Positions 12,985-21,611 of a stretch of DNA of 30,964 nt are shown here, one piece after another. The notes beneath the pieces are model-generated. The model was not told the origin of the DNA. It saw only the letters and a program-made list of their open reading frames with translations, and searched no databases. The stretch's first letter is position 1, and every line of letters starts with the position of its first letter. Position numbers and translations under genes: made by a program. The DNA comes from Mycogone perniciosa (Eukaryota > Ascomycota > Sordariomycetes > Hypocreales > Hypocreaceae): contig JAOALB010000278.1 in the NCBI GenBank assembly GCA_025331125.1, forward strand, positions 1 to 30,964. Direction: 5' to 3'.

Positions 12985-13593
12985 TCACTTATGATCCAAG
13001 TAAATATTGATGGTGATCGGCATATTGAAATCGAGATCACCGATGCAGATTTGGAACTGTAAATTATAAAATGTCAGGGCGTCGATCAGGGTTATGAAAA
13101 CGTGGTGATTTAGAAGAAAAGACTGATCCAACATACCCCGTTGTTATTGTTGCAGCAAATCACAGTCTGCGTGCAAGCTGTTGTGTTACTACAGACGTGG
13201 CCTGAAGAAACTTGTAAGTATCCACGTTTGGTATTAGAGGTATGCGGTGTATAATTGAGTCCACGTACCTCCATTTCCATCACCGGAACAGCAATAGGGA
13301 CTTCCAGCAGAGCAGAGGTTGGTCTGCTGGACTGGGGAGTTATCAGAGTCTATGATAACAATATTGCGTTTTGTCAACCACATGAGCATCTGCTAAATTA
13401 GTGAGTTGTGACTACCTTTACCCCCTCCCCTACCCTTGGCTCGCGCCGCAAAAGCAGGAAATGGTATGTCCTGGATACCTGGAACCCTCCGTTGAAGGGC
13501 TCTGGGTTCAACTCCAGATGATGAATCGCTAGACGGAGACGAGACGACGCCTTGAAGTAGGGCAAAGCTGAAAAAGATAACAAAAGGATGCAT
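12985..13593 (-). CDS. Hydrophobin-like eight-cysteine secreted protein (129 aa)
   Basis: Four exons fit in phase: 13593-13422, 13349-13269, 13201-13137 and 13056-12985. Introns are 72, 67 and 80 nt (donors GTAAAG, GTACGT, GTATGT). The start gives a signal peptide (MHPFVIFFSFALLQGVVSS). A serine-rich region, a Kex2-like RR and a Gly/Lys-rich stretch follow. The eight cysteines are C70, C77-C78, C88, C94, C100-C101 and C110, the hydrophobin order C-CC-C-C-CC-C. The tail after C110 is mostly hydrophobic (IGDLDFNMPITINIYLD). Hydrophobins self-assemble at hyphal or spore surfaces. C3-C4 (9 residues) and C4-C5 (5 residues) are shorter than the usual class I and II ranges, so this is an atypical member. 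It is about 840 bp from, and divergent to, a second such gene. Alternative: an unrelated Cys-rich effector with a similar pattern. Confidence 0.72.
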
Positions 13594-14434
13594 TGTGGCG
13601 ATAGGGTGAGGGGAATGGTGAAAGTCAACACCTTGAGAGAGTGGAAAGCTCGTAATGAAATTGGGAGATAAGGAGGGCGATGTAAATCTCCGGAGTTGTA
13701 AGGAATTTGAAAGTAGATGAGGTGGGTGAGAGCGGATATTTCAAGAAACTGTTATGATCAGGTTGGTCAACCTTGCTCTTCCTGGAAATTAGCCAGTCCA
13801 ACCATTATGGGATTGTTGTGCAGGTGAGACATCAGCTGAGAAACAACACGAAATGTGAAAGATATATGCAAAACAGCATTGAGCATGTTAATTCCAAGAT
13901 TAATATATTCTATCCGGAATTTCCTACCTGTCTTGCATATTACGAGGTTGAGGAAACTTATACGAAGTACTTCGTAGACACGAGCATATGAGTAAAGAAT
14001 GAGGTGTGGGACTCGCCCTACTTTCCCTCTTCTTTACATTTACCCCTGAGGAATACGAAGTAGTTCTTCATACAGGGAAGTAATTCTCGTGGTTCGTATA
14101 TCGAGTTAAGGGTTCATTTAAATCGGCATTTCATTATGTAAAATTCTGGATGAAGCGACAGCTATGTTGTCGCATGGTTGAGAATTTCATTGGTAATCGT
14201 TGCATCACCTATCCAAGGCTGTAGAATATCATTTATTTCTATTTTACCGTTTGAATTCAGTCAAGTTAATCAGACTTCTAAAAAGTATAAGAAGGCCATC
14301 ACCCCTCTACTCATCTCAACTTCTCTTCTTCATCACAGCAACCACAACAAACAACAAACAGCAAACAGCTCACATAACCTCCACCACCTCATAAAAGGCT
14401 TTTACATCTTTCATATCGCTACCAATCCACCAAA
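13594..14434. promoter_or_regulatory. Shared divergent promoter region of the two hydrophobin-like genes
   Basis: About 840 bp lies between the two divergent starts. Near the plus-strand gene there is a TATAAG box at 14286-14291, then a pyrimidine-rich and CAA-rich leader (roughly 14305-14390) typical of highly expressed fungal genes. The 16-bp perfect palindrome TACGAAGTACTTCGTA lies at 13961-13976. Open frames here are most likely untranslated leader. Confidence 0.45.
14286..14291 (+). promoter_or_regulatory. TATA-like box upstream of the second hydrophobin-like gene
   Basis: TATAAG lies 144 bp upstream of the ATG at 14435 and is followed by a CT-rich leader. Assigned by sequence and position only. 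Confidence 0.35.
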
Positions 14435-14834
14435 ATGCAGTTCACTACCGTTATCGCTCTTCTTGTCGCTGGAGCCATTGCCTCCCCGGCGAAGCCCGCG
14501 AAGCCTGAGAAGCCCAAGGTCGACATTGATATTAATAAGTTGCAGGTCACCACGGCGAACTGCTCTGGTGGCACTCCTTACTGCTGCAATTTCTCGCAGG
14601 AAAGTTTGAGCTCGAGCAAGAATACTTTCTTGTGCTCCAACCTCAAAAATGGATGCAACAACATCGTCGTTTGCTGTAACAACGTGGCTGCAGAAGTACG
14701 TAACCCATAAGCCGCTTGATCTTTTCCATAATATTTTTGGGAAGTGCAAACACTGATCTGAATTACAGAACGGCGCAGCCAAGCAAACCTGTGCTGCCCT
14801 CGGTAACGCTGAAGTCATCTTCAAGAAGGACTAA
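14435..14834 (+). CDS. Hydrophobin-like eight-cysteine secreted protein (108 aa)
   Basis: Two exons, 14435-14695 and 14769-14834, are joined in phase across a 73-nt intron (GTACGT ... CTGA ... TACAG), giving 108 aa. A signal peptide (MQFTTVIALLVAGAIAS) is followed by a Lys-Pro repeat (KPAKPEKPK). The cysteines are C43, C50-C51, C67, C74, C80-C81 and C95, the hydrophobin order. Spacing is C-x6-CC-x15-C-x6-C-x5-CC-x13-C. The SGGTPYCC and VVCCNN motifs mirror the neighbour's SAGSPYCC and VICCNN, so the two are probably old paralogues. The last cysteine is encoded by the second exon, so the unspliced frame lacks it. The expected role is coating of aerial hyphae or conidia, or effector-like surface masking. 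The C4-C5 gap is short for either hydrophobin class. Confidence 0.72.
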
Positions 14835-15658
14835 ACCATTTGAGTGGAGCCCATGGTCGGTATTCGCTATCATACTGGTCGGTGCCCAAGTCATCTAGGG
14901 GCTGGCTCATTGATGGATAACGACGCTGGAAACGGAGGATTTGAGACTGTTGGGGCGAAGAATGGACGCCAGATGAAGTAAAGGAGGAATAAAACGGAGT
15001 TGCTTGTTTGCTCTAGGACGTACCCTTCAGTACACCTAAACTTACGGTCATTACCATATCTATAGTAAAAGCACTTGCCTTAGGACTAGATAGATCTAAG
15101 AAAATAAGTCATCCAACCATATCAACGGTTCTCTAATATGCTTTACATCCAGGTCAGGTGAGGATATTTAGTGATAATTTGTGTCTATTAGAGCTTGCAA
15201 ACACTGTGTTACATGATCTACTGAATATTAGAGTCAAAATTTGACGGAAGGTAGTGTCGTTTCCATGGTTGTAACTTCTATGGCGGGCGACCTGATGACC
15301 ATATACATTCGGAGAGGTTGAATATCGAAGACCCTTTGAAACGAAATTGTCCATTTTCCTTGAGATATTCCAACGGTCACCACTTTTTAAAAATGCTGTT
15401 TTCGGGATATAATTTTCATTAACCTGCAGACACCAACGCCCTCACTATGAATTGGATGGTAGAGTACGAAGTAAGGGTTTTGTGAGACAAGGGCTTATAC
15501 GCTGGGAGAAAAGAGACAAAGCAAATACCTCTGTGTAGGTGCTGTTTAATGAGAAAAACCGTTCACATCCTAATATAAACAAATTATGGATACTGGTCAT
15601 TCCATATAATGCACACTCACCAAAAATGAGCATCGGACATGTAAAGTAAAGTAAAATG

Positions 15659-15707
15659 GGTGTGCTTCGCCCTTTTGGGGGCCAACTTTCGCCGCGTGAA
15701 GCGCACC
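15659..15707. repeat. Ten-base-pair stem hairpin, possible small mobile-element remnant
   Basis: GGTGTGCTTC at 15659-15668 pairs with GAAGCGCACC at 15698-15707 over ten positions (one G-U wobble) around a 29-nt GC-rich loop. The surroundings are AT-rich, so the GC-rich block stands out. It could be the terminus of a DNA transposon, a MITE relic or a structured transcript. Nothing identifies it further. Confidence 0.3.
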
Positions 15708-15865
15708 TATAACAATAATATGTCAGACTACTCCGTAAAATCTAGCAAAATGTGCGCCCACACTGTGCGTGTACTCGTATGTGTGTGGATAGTTGGCCTT
15801 ATGTTACCTATGCTATATAATAAATGGTATGGGCATGAACCAAAAAAAAAGAGAAAAGAAAATGC

Positions 15866-15872
15866 AAAAAAA
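15866..15872 (-). terminator. Pol III T-run terminator for the tRNA gene
   Basis: Seven consecutive T on the minus strand begin 13 nt after the discriminator base of the initiator tRNA, with a further T9 run at 15850-15842. This is the expected RNA polymerase III stop signal and suggests the interrupted tRNA gene is transcribed. Confidence 0.7.
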
Positions 15873-15884
15873 GAGAGTAAAGAG

Positions 15885-16011
15885 TAGCAATTGCACGTTT
15901 CGATCGTGCGACTATGAAATTTGTTAGATTGTGCCGTTTCGAACGAATGACCTAACAGGTGCTTACCCTCCGGGTTATGAGCCCGGCGCGCTTCCACTGC
16001 GCCAAATTGCT
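15885..16011 (-). tRNA. Initiator tRNA-Met (CAT) interrupted in the variable loop by 55 nt
   Basis: Read from 16011 down, the parts are: acceptor AGCAATT, then TG, D-arm GCGC-AGTGGAA-GCGC, G, anticodon arm CCGGG-CTCATAA-CCCGG. Next come AGG, a 55-nt insertion (15966-15912), TC, T-arm GCACG-ATCGAAA-CGTGC, acceptor AATTGCT and discriminator A. Without the insertion this is a 72-nt tRNA whose four stems all pair perfectly. Initiator hallmarks are the A1-T72 pair, three G-C pairs next to the anticodon loop (GGG...CCC), and a T-loop with A54 and A60 (ATCGAAA) instead of TTC. The acceptor is unusually AT-rich beyond AGC but fully compensated, which argues for a working molecule rather than a relic. 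A T7 terminator follows at 13 nt. There is no canonical 37/38 intron. It could still be an inactive gene if the insertion cannot be removed. Confidence 0.8.
15912..15966 (-). other. Spliceosomal-intron-like insertion inside the initiator tRNA gene
   Basis: The 55-nt insert starts GTAAGC, has the branch-point word CTAAC at 15927-15923, and ends CATAG. Length, donor, branch and acceptor all match the protein-coding introns of this window. Removing it gives the normal variable loop AGGTC. The GT-AG placement is ambiguous by one G only. The insert also contains a B-box-like CGTTCGAAACG and a potential TGTTAG/CTAACA stem, so a duplicated T-arm is an alternative origin. Confidence 0.65.
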
Positions 16012-16458
16012 TTCAATTAGTTGACATGCAGAGACGCAAAAGAGGTACAGGTACTTTGAAGATTTGCGTGGTGATGGAAAAGAGCTGCAGCTAGATTTTT
16101 GTCGCTACGAAGTACGGAGTACAATACCTAGCCATCAAGTGAGTTAGTTGGAAGCCTGCAAGATTCGTCGCTGCTTATCAAGGGCTTGACGCCACATGAC
16201 CACCTTGATGTCCCTCTATGGGTGTCCATCAGGGTGCTTGATGATGACGTCCACATATCTTAGGGTACAGTTCGTCCATCAAGGTGCCATTATAAGTCTA
16301 AGTGAGTGGACGACAATGCGTGTACGAAGTACTTCGTAAAGGCCATGGAAAGGGACCGTCGCTGGGGCCTCAAATACCGAGGCAACCGGCGTTTTCTCAA
16401 CCTGCAGTTATCCCGACTATGATATGAAGAGCATGAAGATTCAGACACAGCAATCGGT
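16012..16458. other. Short intergenic region upstream of the FAD enzyme
   Basis: This is the 5' flank of both the tRNA (minus) and the FAD enzyme (plus). It holds TACGAAGTACGGAGTAC-type words at 16106-16122 and a second copy of the 16-bp palindrome TACGAAGTACTTCGTA at 16323-16338, about 120 bp upstream of the start codon. Imperfect direct repeats of the type 'catcaagg/catcaggg' occur near 16180-16290. Confidence 0.45.
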
Positions 16459-18145
16459 ATGATTGGCGAAGAGGAAACCATATATGACGTGGTCATCGTC
16501 GGCGCCGGGCCCTGCGGACTTGCCACAGCCGCCAGACTGAGAGAACATACACCCGCCGCATTATTCACGGACGAAGAACATCGCAGATACCACTGGATCG
16601 GCAAGTATGGAAACAAAGTCACTCTCAAGAATGTCCGAAGCGGAAAGATTTCCCCCGGTCATCAGGCAGTTCCTCGCTGCGAGCACAAGATGCTCGTTCT
16701 AGACGCGACAGATGATAAGTGGTTGGGTCGGTGGAAACGATTGTTCAAGGCGTACGATATTTCTCACTTACGAAGCCCCATGCTGTGGCATATCGATCCC
16801 TCGGACAGGGATGCCCTACTTGGACATGCATATGCACAGGGGCGAGAGGCTGAGCTGGTCGAGATTCGGAATTGTGTGGGGAAAGAGATCAGCAAGCATG
16901 CGGCCAAGAAGAAGAAGATATCGGGGCACCGAGCCTGTGGCGCCAAGTAGGTTAAGAGCATCTGTGCCAACACAACGAGTTGAAACTGAACATACAAGGC
17001 AAGAGGCGCGAATCGCCATAAATCTCAGGGAGCGAAACGACTACTACACCCCCTCCCAGTTACTTTTTTGCGACCACTGCGAGCATGTCGCCGACCGCTA
17101 CAAGCTTAGCCAACAGCTCTTCCGCAAGGAATCAGTGCAGGATATTGACTATGGGGAAGTCAGAGGTATCTCGGTCGACTTCGAAAAGCTCTTTACTGTT
17201 ACAACCGACCAGAGGAGTCGGTACTTTGCTAGAACCGTCGTCCTTGCAGTTGGCCCCGCCAACATCCCTAAAATCCCATCTTTTCCTTCAATCCCCCCAG
17301 GAAATCCTCTTTATCAGGCATGCCACAGCATGCAAATCCGTGACTTCCCTGATCCCATTGTTCAGAAAAGAATGGCTGCCGGCCGACAGACCAACATCCT
17401 GGTCGTTGGCGGCGGCCTCACCTCCGCGCAACTATCCGACTTGGCTATCCGTCGGGGCGCTACGAAAGTCTGGCACATCATGCGAGGTCCATGCCGAGTA
17501 AAGCACTTCGATGTGGGCCTAGAGTGGATGGGGAAGTACAAGAATGCCGAGCACGCAAAATTCTGGTCCGCTGACTCGGATGGTGAGCGCCTCGAGATCA
17601 TCAAGCTGGCGCGTGGAGGCGGCAGCATCACCCCACTGTTCAACAAGAGGTTGAAGAAGCACATCGCCGCAAAAAAACTGGAGCTTCGGACAGAGACGAC
17701 CCTGGTGGATGTGAAATTGGAAGATGTTCATGGAGTAAGCATGTGGAAAGTTGAGTCTGACCCACCAATCCCGGAACTGCCTGCGTTCGATTACATCTAC
17801 TTCGCGACAGGAATCCAGACGGACTTTTCGTCGCTGCCTTATCTTCAGACTATGCTGGGAAAGTATCCTATTCATGGTCATGGCGGATTTCCTTGCATCA
17901 ATGACGATCTGATGTGGAAGGATAATGTGCCTTTATTCCTAGTTGGCAGGCTAGCAGCGTTGAGGATTGGACCAGCAGCAGCGAACATTGGAGGCGCAAA
18001 AATCGGGGCGGAGCGAGTGGCATGGGCGATTGAAGACCTCATCAAGCCGCAAGGGACGAACATCAGGGAAGATGGAGGGTATGCAGGTCTTGCTGTTTAT
18101 CTGTCAGGCCATAATAACATGTATGATATCCTGAGTGATGAATGA
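16459..18145 (+). CDS. FAD/NAD(P)-dependent monooxygenase-like oxidoreductase
   Basis: Two exons, 16459-16946 and 16999-18145, join in phase over a 52-nt intron (GTAGGT ... CTGAAC ... CAAG), giving 544 aa. The N-terminus has a beta-alpha-beta FAD-binding motif VVIVGAGPCGLA (glycines 15, 17, 20). A second dinucleotide-binding motif, ILVVGGGLTSAQ (glycines 300-302), marks the NAD(P)H site. FATGIQ near residues 431-436 is the conserved 'ATG' motif seen in flavin-dependent N- and C-monooxygenases. The overall order resembles the lysine/ornithine N-hydroxylase and Baeyer-Villiger/FMO superfamily. The substrate cannot be inferred. No signal peptide is visible, so the enzyme is probably cytosolic. 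The next gene downstream on the same strand is a drimane-type terpene cyclase, so tailoring of a terpenoid is a plausible but unproven role. No lesion seen. Confidence 0.75.
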
Positions 18146-19988
18146 TGTAGTCAAGATTGGTTCAGGAAATCATCATCTTATGACAATGTTTTATGATTGG
18201 TGTTTTTTCTGCACACATAAATGCAACAGTGACTTGGGGATTTTAGTATTACTAGCTTGATATTGAGCTAAAAAAAACAAGTCGAAGAATCTTTTGCATA
18301 GACATAAAAGAACGGAAGAAGCCCCCAAATACCCTCGCGAGGAGTTACGAAGGACGCCATTGACTGAGTAACCAAAATACCAGAAGAGAGAGTTCTTGAT
18401 AAGTTAAAATCAGCTATCCCTGAGCTTGGATTTTTCCTTTTTACTTTTCTTTCTCTTCTTTCGTCCAGGAGCAGTTAAGGTTCTGTAAGTATTGATTGTG
18501 AATTAAATCTTATTATCCTTATAGCTTTTATATGGCTTTTCCCCCCTAAGACTTGCGTGTATGTTGATCCTGAACGAACCACTTGGATATTTAGAAACCC
18601 ATTGTTCTAGTTCTTTGTCTTTTGTGACAATTGAATTGACTACTTTGATATAGTACTGGGTCCCAGCAGCATCATCCAGGGAACACGGATACTTTTGCTG
18701 CAACTGTATTACTTCGTATTGAGATCACATATGTCTTACCCCCCCACCTATTCCGTCTCTGCTTGTTGCGCTGTCAGCTAATATACGGAGTACGAGTACT
18801 TGTATACTCTACATAATAATAGACATAGGACGGCAGAACTCAAGTCTTAGATCCACATCGCAATTTTCTATGTCTCAACCAGCCACCACTCCAGCCCTTT
18901 CCAGGAGCACAGGTTCCAGATTTATCGTTACTACATGTAGATCGGTGATTAGTATGGGGTTTACGTAAGTCATGTTTTCTCTGGCGACTTATCATGGCAG
19001 GCATTGGTAGGGAAATGCTACCCTCATCCCATGCACGTGGACCCATCTTACAAAGCCTTATGCAGAGCACAGTCGCTCGAAGAAATGCGAGAGTATGGAG
19101 TATGCCCCACGGCAGCTGATATGCGAAATTTGCCCACTATTACGCGAACCAATAGGTGATAAGAAAACGACAAACAAGCGCAGACCGATGTGCCGCAGCT
19201 TCTCACCCAGGAATACATAATACAGCTACGGAGTACTGTACTCTGTCAAGAAATCCGGTCAAGTAATTCGGTAAACACATTATAAATTAAGACCCACTTA
19301 CCACGGTTGACGCCATGCAATAGAGAGGGATTCACCATTTCTCATTGGAGGATTTGACTCTCACATGTCTTTTAATAGAAGAGGTTAGCACTCATTGTGG
19401 AGAAAATTGAATCGGTAAGCCATAATGTCTTGACCGGATTTCTTGACAGAATACCGTGCTACGTCGCTTGCGCATTGAAATAGCAAGCTGTCAGCTCACT
19501 CGTTATTTATGCGAGTCCCGACAGACCGGTTCAAGAAGTGGCGTCAGAGCTGAAACTTGTTGACGCTAAATCAAACATGCCGTGCGTAACATCCAACGCC
19601 CGTCATTATATTGACCACAGCAGACTGCTATTTGACTTAAGGATACGACACAGTAATATCCCTATTCGTCATCAACAGGCTCTGGTAGATACTCATGCGA
19701 CCGATGTATTCCTGTTGGGCCAAGAGCAGCCATCGGGACTCAGGTGCGTGCGCCCGGTATCGCAACATAGGGGTGGAATGACCTGAATCTCAATGAGACA
19801 TAATAATGTTTGCCTAATTTATGGTGTTACATTTGTCATCTTTATCATCGATGCCAGTGTGCTTGTTGGTGGCACATGTTGTAGTATAAATGTCGGGCTA
19901 CGCTCATGCTTTCTTGAAGTGGCTCTCAAACTGTCAACAACACTCATCCTCCAAATCACAACCGACAGCCGTCATCCACAGAAAAGCC
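18146..19988. other. Intergenic region between the FAD enzyme and the terpene cyclase
   Basis: No convincing gene. A minus-strand open frame at 18703-18503 (ending YKSYKDNKI) and a nearby Lys/Arg-rich frame around 18440-18480 look slightly protein-like, but no start, splice linkage or domain supports a gene. TACGGAGTAC words occur at 18784-18800 and 19227-19240. A TATAAA box lies at 19885-19890. Confidence 0.4.
19885..19890 (+). promoter_or_regulatory. TATA box of the terpene cyclase gene
   Basis: TATAAA lies 99-104 bp upstream of the chosen ATG at 19989. It overlaps the only alternative upstream in-frame ATG (19890), which makes that upstream ATG an unlikely start. Confidence 0.4.
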
Positions 19989-21611
19989 ATGAAAGTTCCA
20001 TCCTACAAATCGCTAGTGTTGGATGTCGGGGGCGTGTTTCTTCTCTATGATGTGGAACACGTTACGGCTATCCCACCAAGACGACTAAAGGACGCCTTGG
20101 ACTCGCCTTGCTGGCACGAGTACGAGCGAGGTAACATCTCACAGCATGACTGTGATGTTCGTATTGCGAAGGACTTCAACTTTGATTTGAAACTCTGGAG
20201 AGATGCTTTGAACCAGATGAGAGGGTCACTAACACCAAACACCGCTTTTATCGATGCTGTGAAGCAACTGAAGCTGACCTATCCTCACCTGGGCGTCTAT
20301 GGCATGACGAATATGCCGAAAGAGGACTTTGAAATTTTGGCACCAATGATGAACGGCTGGGGCATCTTTGACACTATTCAACCCTCCTCAATTCTAGGTC
20401 ATCGGAAACCAGATCTTACTTGCTACGAGAAGTTCGGAGAAGAGTTCAAGGCAGAACCATCGACGTGCATCTTCGTTGACGACCGCCTAGAAAATGTCAT
20501 TGCAGCTCACTCATTGGGGTTCCATGGTCTTCTATTCGAGAATTCAACCTCTACTCTCACTAGCCTGCTCAATCTTCTGGGAGATCCTGTGACCAGAGGA
20601 ATCGACTTCTTGAACCGACATGCAAAAAGTCTTTGTAGCGAGACAGATGAGGGAGTGCCTCAACCTGATAATTACTCGCAGCTTCTGATTCTTCAGTGTA
20701 CAGACAATTGGTAAGAAACCCCATTTGGATGTCCCTATAAATTTCAGGGGTAACGGCTTACACTTTGTTAGTGGCTTGGTTACTCTAGAGAAGAAAGGAC
20801 CCCTGTGGAACTATTTCATCGGGGAGCCCAAGTTTTCCGAAACGACCTATCCTGTCGACTCCGATACAACATCTCTGGCTATGGTCGTCTTGGATGGAGT
20901 TCCAGTTGAGGAAAAGGAGTTCGCAATGGAGAAGATATTGTCAAATATTAACCCAGATGGACTACCATTGGTGGGTACCGCCCCATTCTCTGTTATTTGT
21001 CCCCGTGTCTAACAAAAGTTGGTGCAAACTAGTGCTGGTTTGATCCAGATCGCCCCCGCTTTTGTCACTGCATTGGTGCCAACGTATTCCGGTTCTTCTA
21101 TCTCAACAGCCAGGGTCACCGTCTCTCAGCAACGTACGCATACCTCAACCGGTTGTTGAAAACAAAGGCTTACTTGCTCGGAACCCGTTACTACGAGAGC
21201 CCGGACTGGCTGCTTTATATCCTTGCAGATCTTTGTGGAGAGCGATACAATGATTCCGCTCTGCAGGATATGCGTGAGCTTCTCTACAAAGAGGTGCAGG
21301 AGAGGATGGGTTGTGATTCGGACATCCTGAGCGCCGCGCTAAGGCTCGTAGCAGCCCAAAAGCTCGGGCTCCCGAACCAAAGGGACTTGGACACGGTCTT
21401 GAGGTCTCAACAAGCTGACGGTGGCTGGGAGCGGGTGTGGCTTTGGCGCTACGGGAAGCAGAAGGTGAAGATTGGCAGTCGAGGTGTGGTGACGGCCATG
21501 GCAGTACGGGGTATCCAGATGGCTCGTGATCGGCTGCCCAATGAGCAGCCCAATGGGGTCGACAAGTCCAGCTCCAGCTTCAGCTCCAACTCCAGATGCA
21601 TCACCATCTGA
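19989..21611 (+). CDS. HAD-like / class II terpene cyclase fusion (fungal drimane sesquiterpene synthase type)
   Basis: Three exons, 19989-20710, 20772-20970 and 21033-21611, give 499 aa. Introns are 61 nt (GTAAGA, CTTAC, TTAG) and 62 nt (GTGGGT, CTAAC, CTAG). Residues 1-200 form a haloacid-dehalogenase-like domain: LVLDVGGV (D12), GMTN (T107), GHRKPD (K140) and VDDRLE (163-168), which supplies a DDxxE motif. The C-terminal half is a terpene-synthase beta-type alpha-barrel with DSDTT at 270-274, the DxDTT acid motif of class II cyclases. Later come NPDG, FDPDRPRF, GTRYYESPDW and QQADGGWE. This architecture is that of fungal enzymes such as AstC (astellolide pathway) and albicanol/drimenol synthases. 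These protonate farnesyl diphosphate and cyclise it to a drimane skeleton. Product and whether diphosphate is removed are not readable. Start 19989 is preferred to 19890 because of the TATA box position. Confidence 0.85.

Larger units (their letters stand above)
14835..15884. other. Intergenic region with a small hairpin element
   Basis: This holds the 3' flank of the second hydrophobin-like gene and the 3' flank of the tRNA gene. No open frame looks coding. It contains the hairpin at 15659-15707 (listed separately), and A-rich runs at 15842-15850 and 15866-15872 that read as T-runs on the tRNA strand. Confidence 0.45.

Noticed and set aside
14178..14609. Long plus-strand open frame overlapping the second hydrophobin-like gene
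   Set aside because: Its sequence is the CT-rich leader and an out-of-frame reading of the hydrophobin-like coding region.
15912..15966. Canonical anticodon-loop tRNA intron or archaeal-type bulge-helix-bulge intron
   Set aside because: The anticodon stem closes immediately around a seven-base loop, and I could not find a bulge-helix-bulge pairing across the insert junctions.
15925..16010. Degenerate tRNA-Met using the nearer T-arm-like sequence at about 15937-15950
   Set aside because: With that T-arm neither the T-stem nor the acceptor pairs. With the farther T-arm both pair perfectly, which points to an insertion instead of decay.
18503..18703. Minus-strand 66-aa frame with a nearby Lys-rich segment
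   Set aside because: No plausible start region or intron links the pieces, and no family was recognised.
19890..19988. Upstream ATG at 19890 as start of the terpene cyclase
   Set aside because: It overlaps a TATAAA box, and the extra 33 residues show no HAD-domain similarity. The ATG at 19989 is directly followed by the HAD motif.
20711..20747. A 37-nt first intron in the terpene cyclase gene (acceptor TTTCAG)
   Set aside because: The 61-nt alternative ending at 20771 has a CTTAC branch site, a standard length, and a better fit of protein length. Both keep the frame, so this remains a preference, not a proof.
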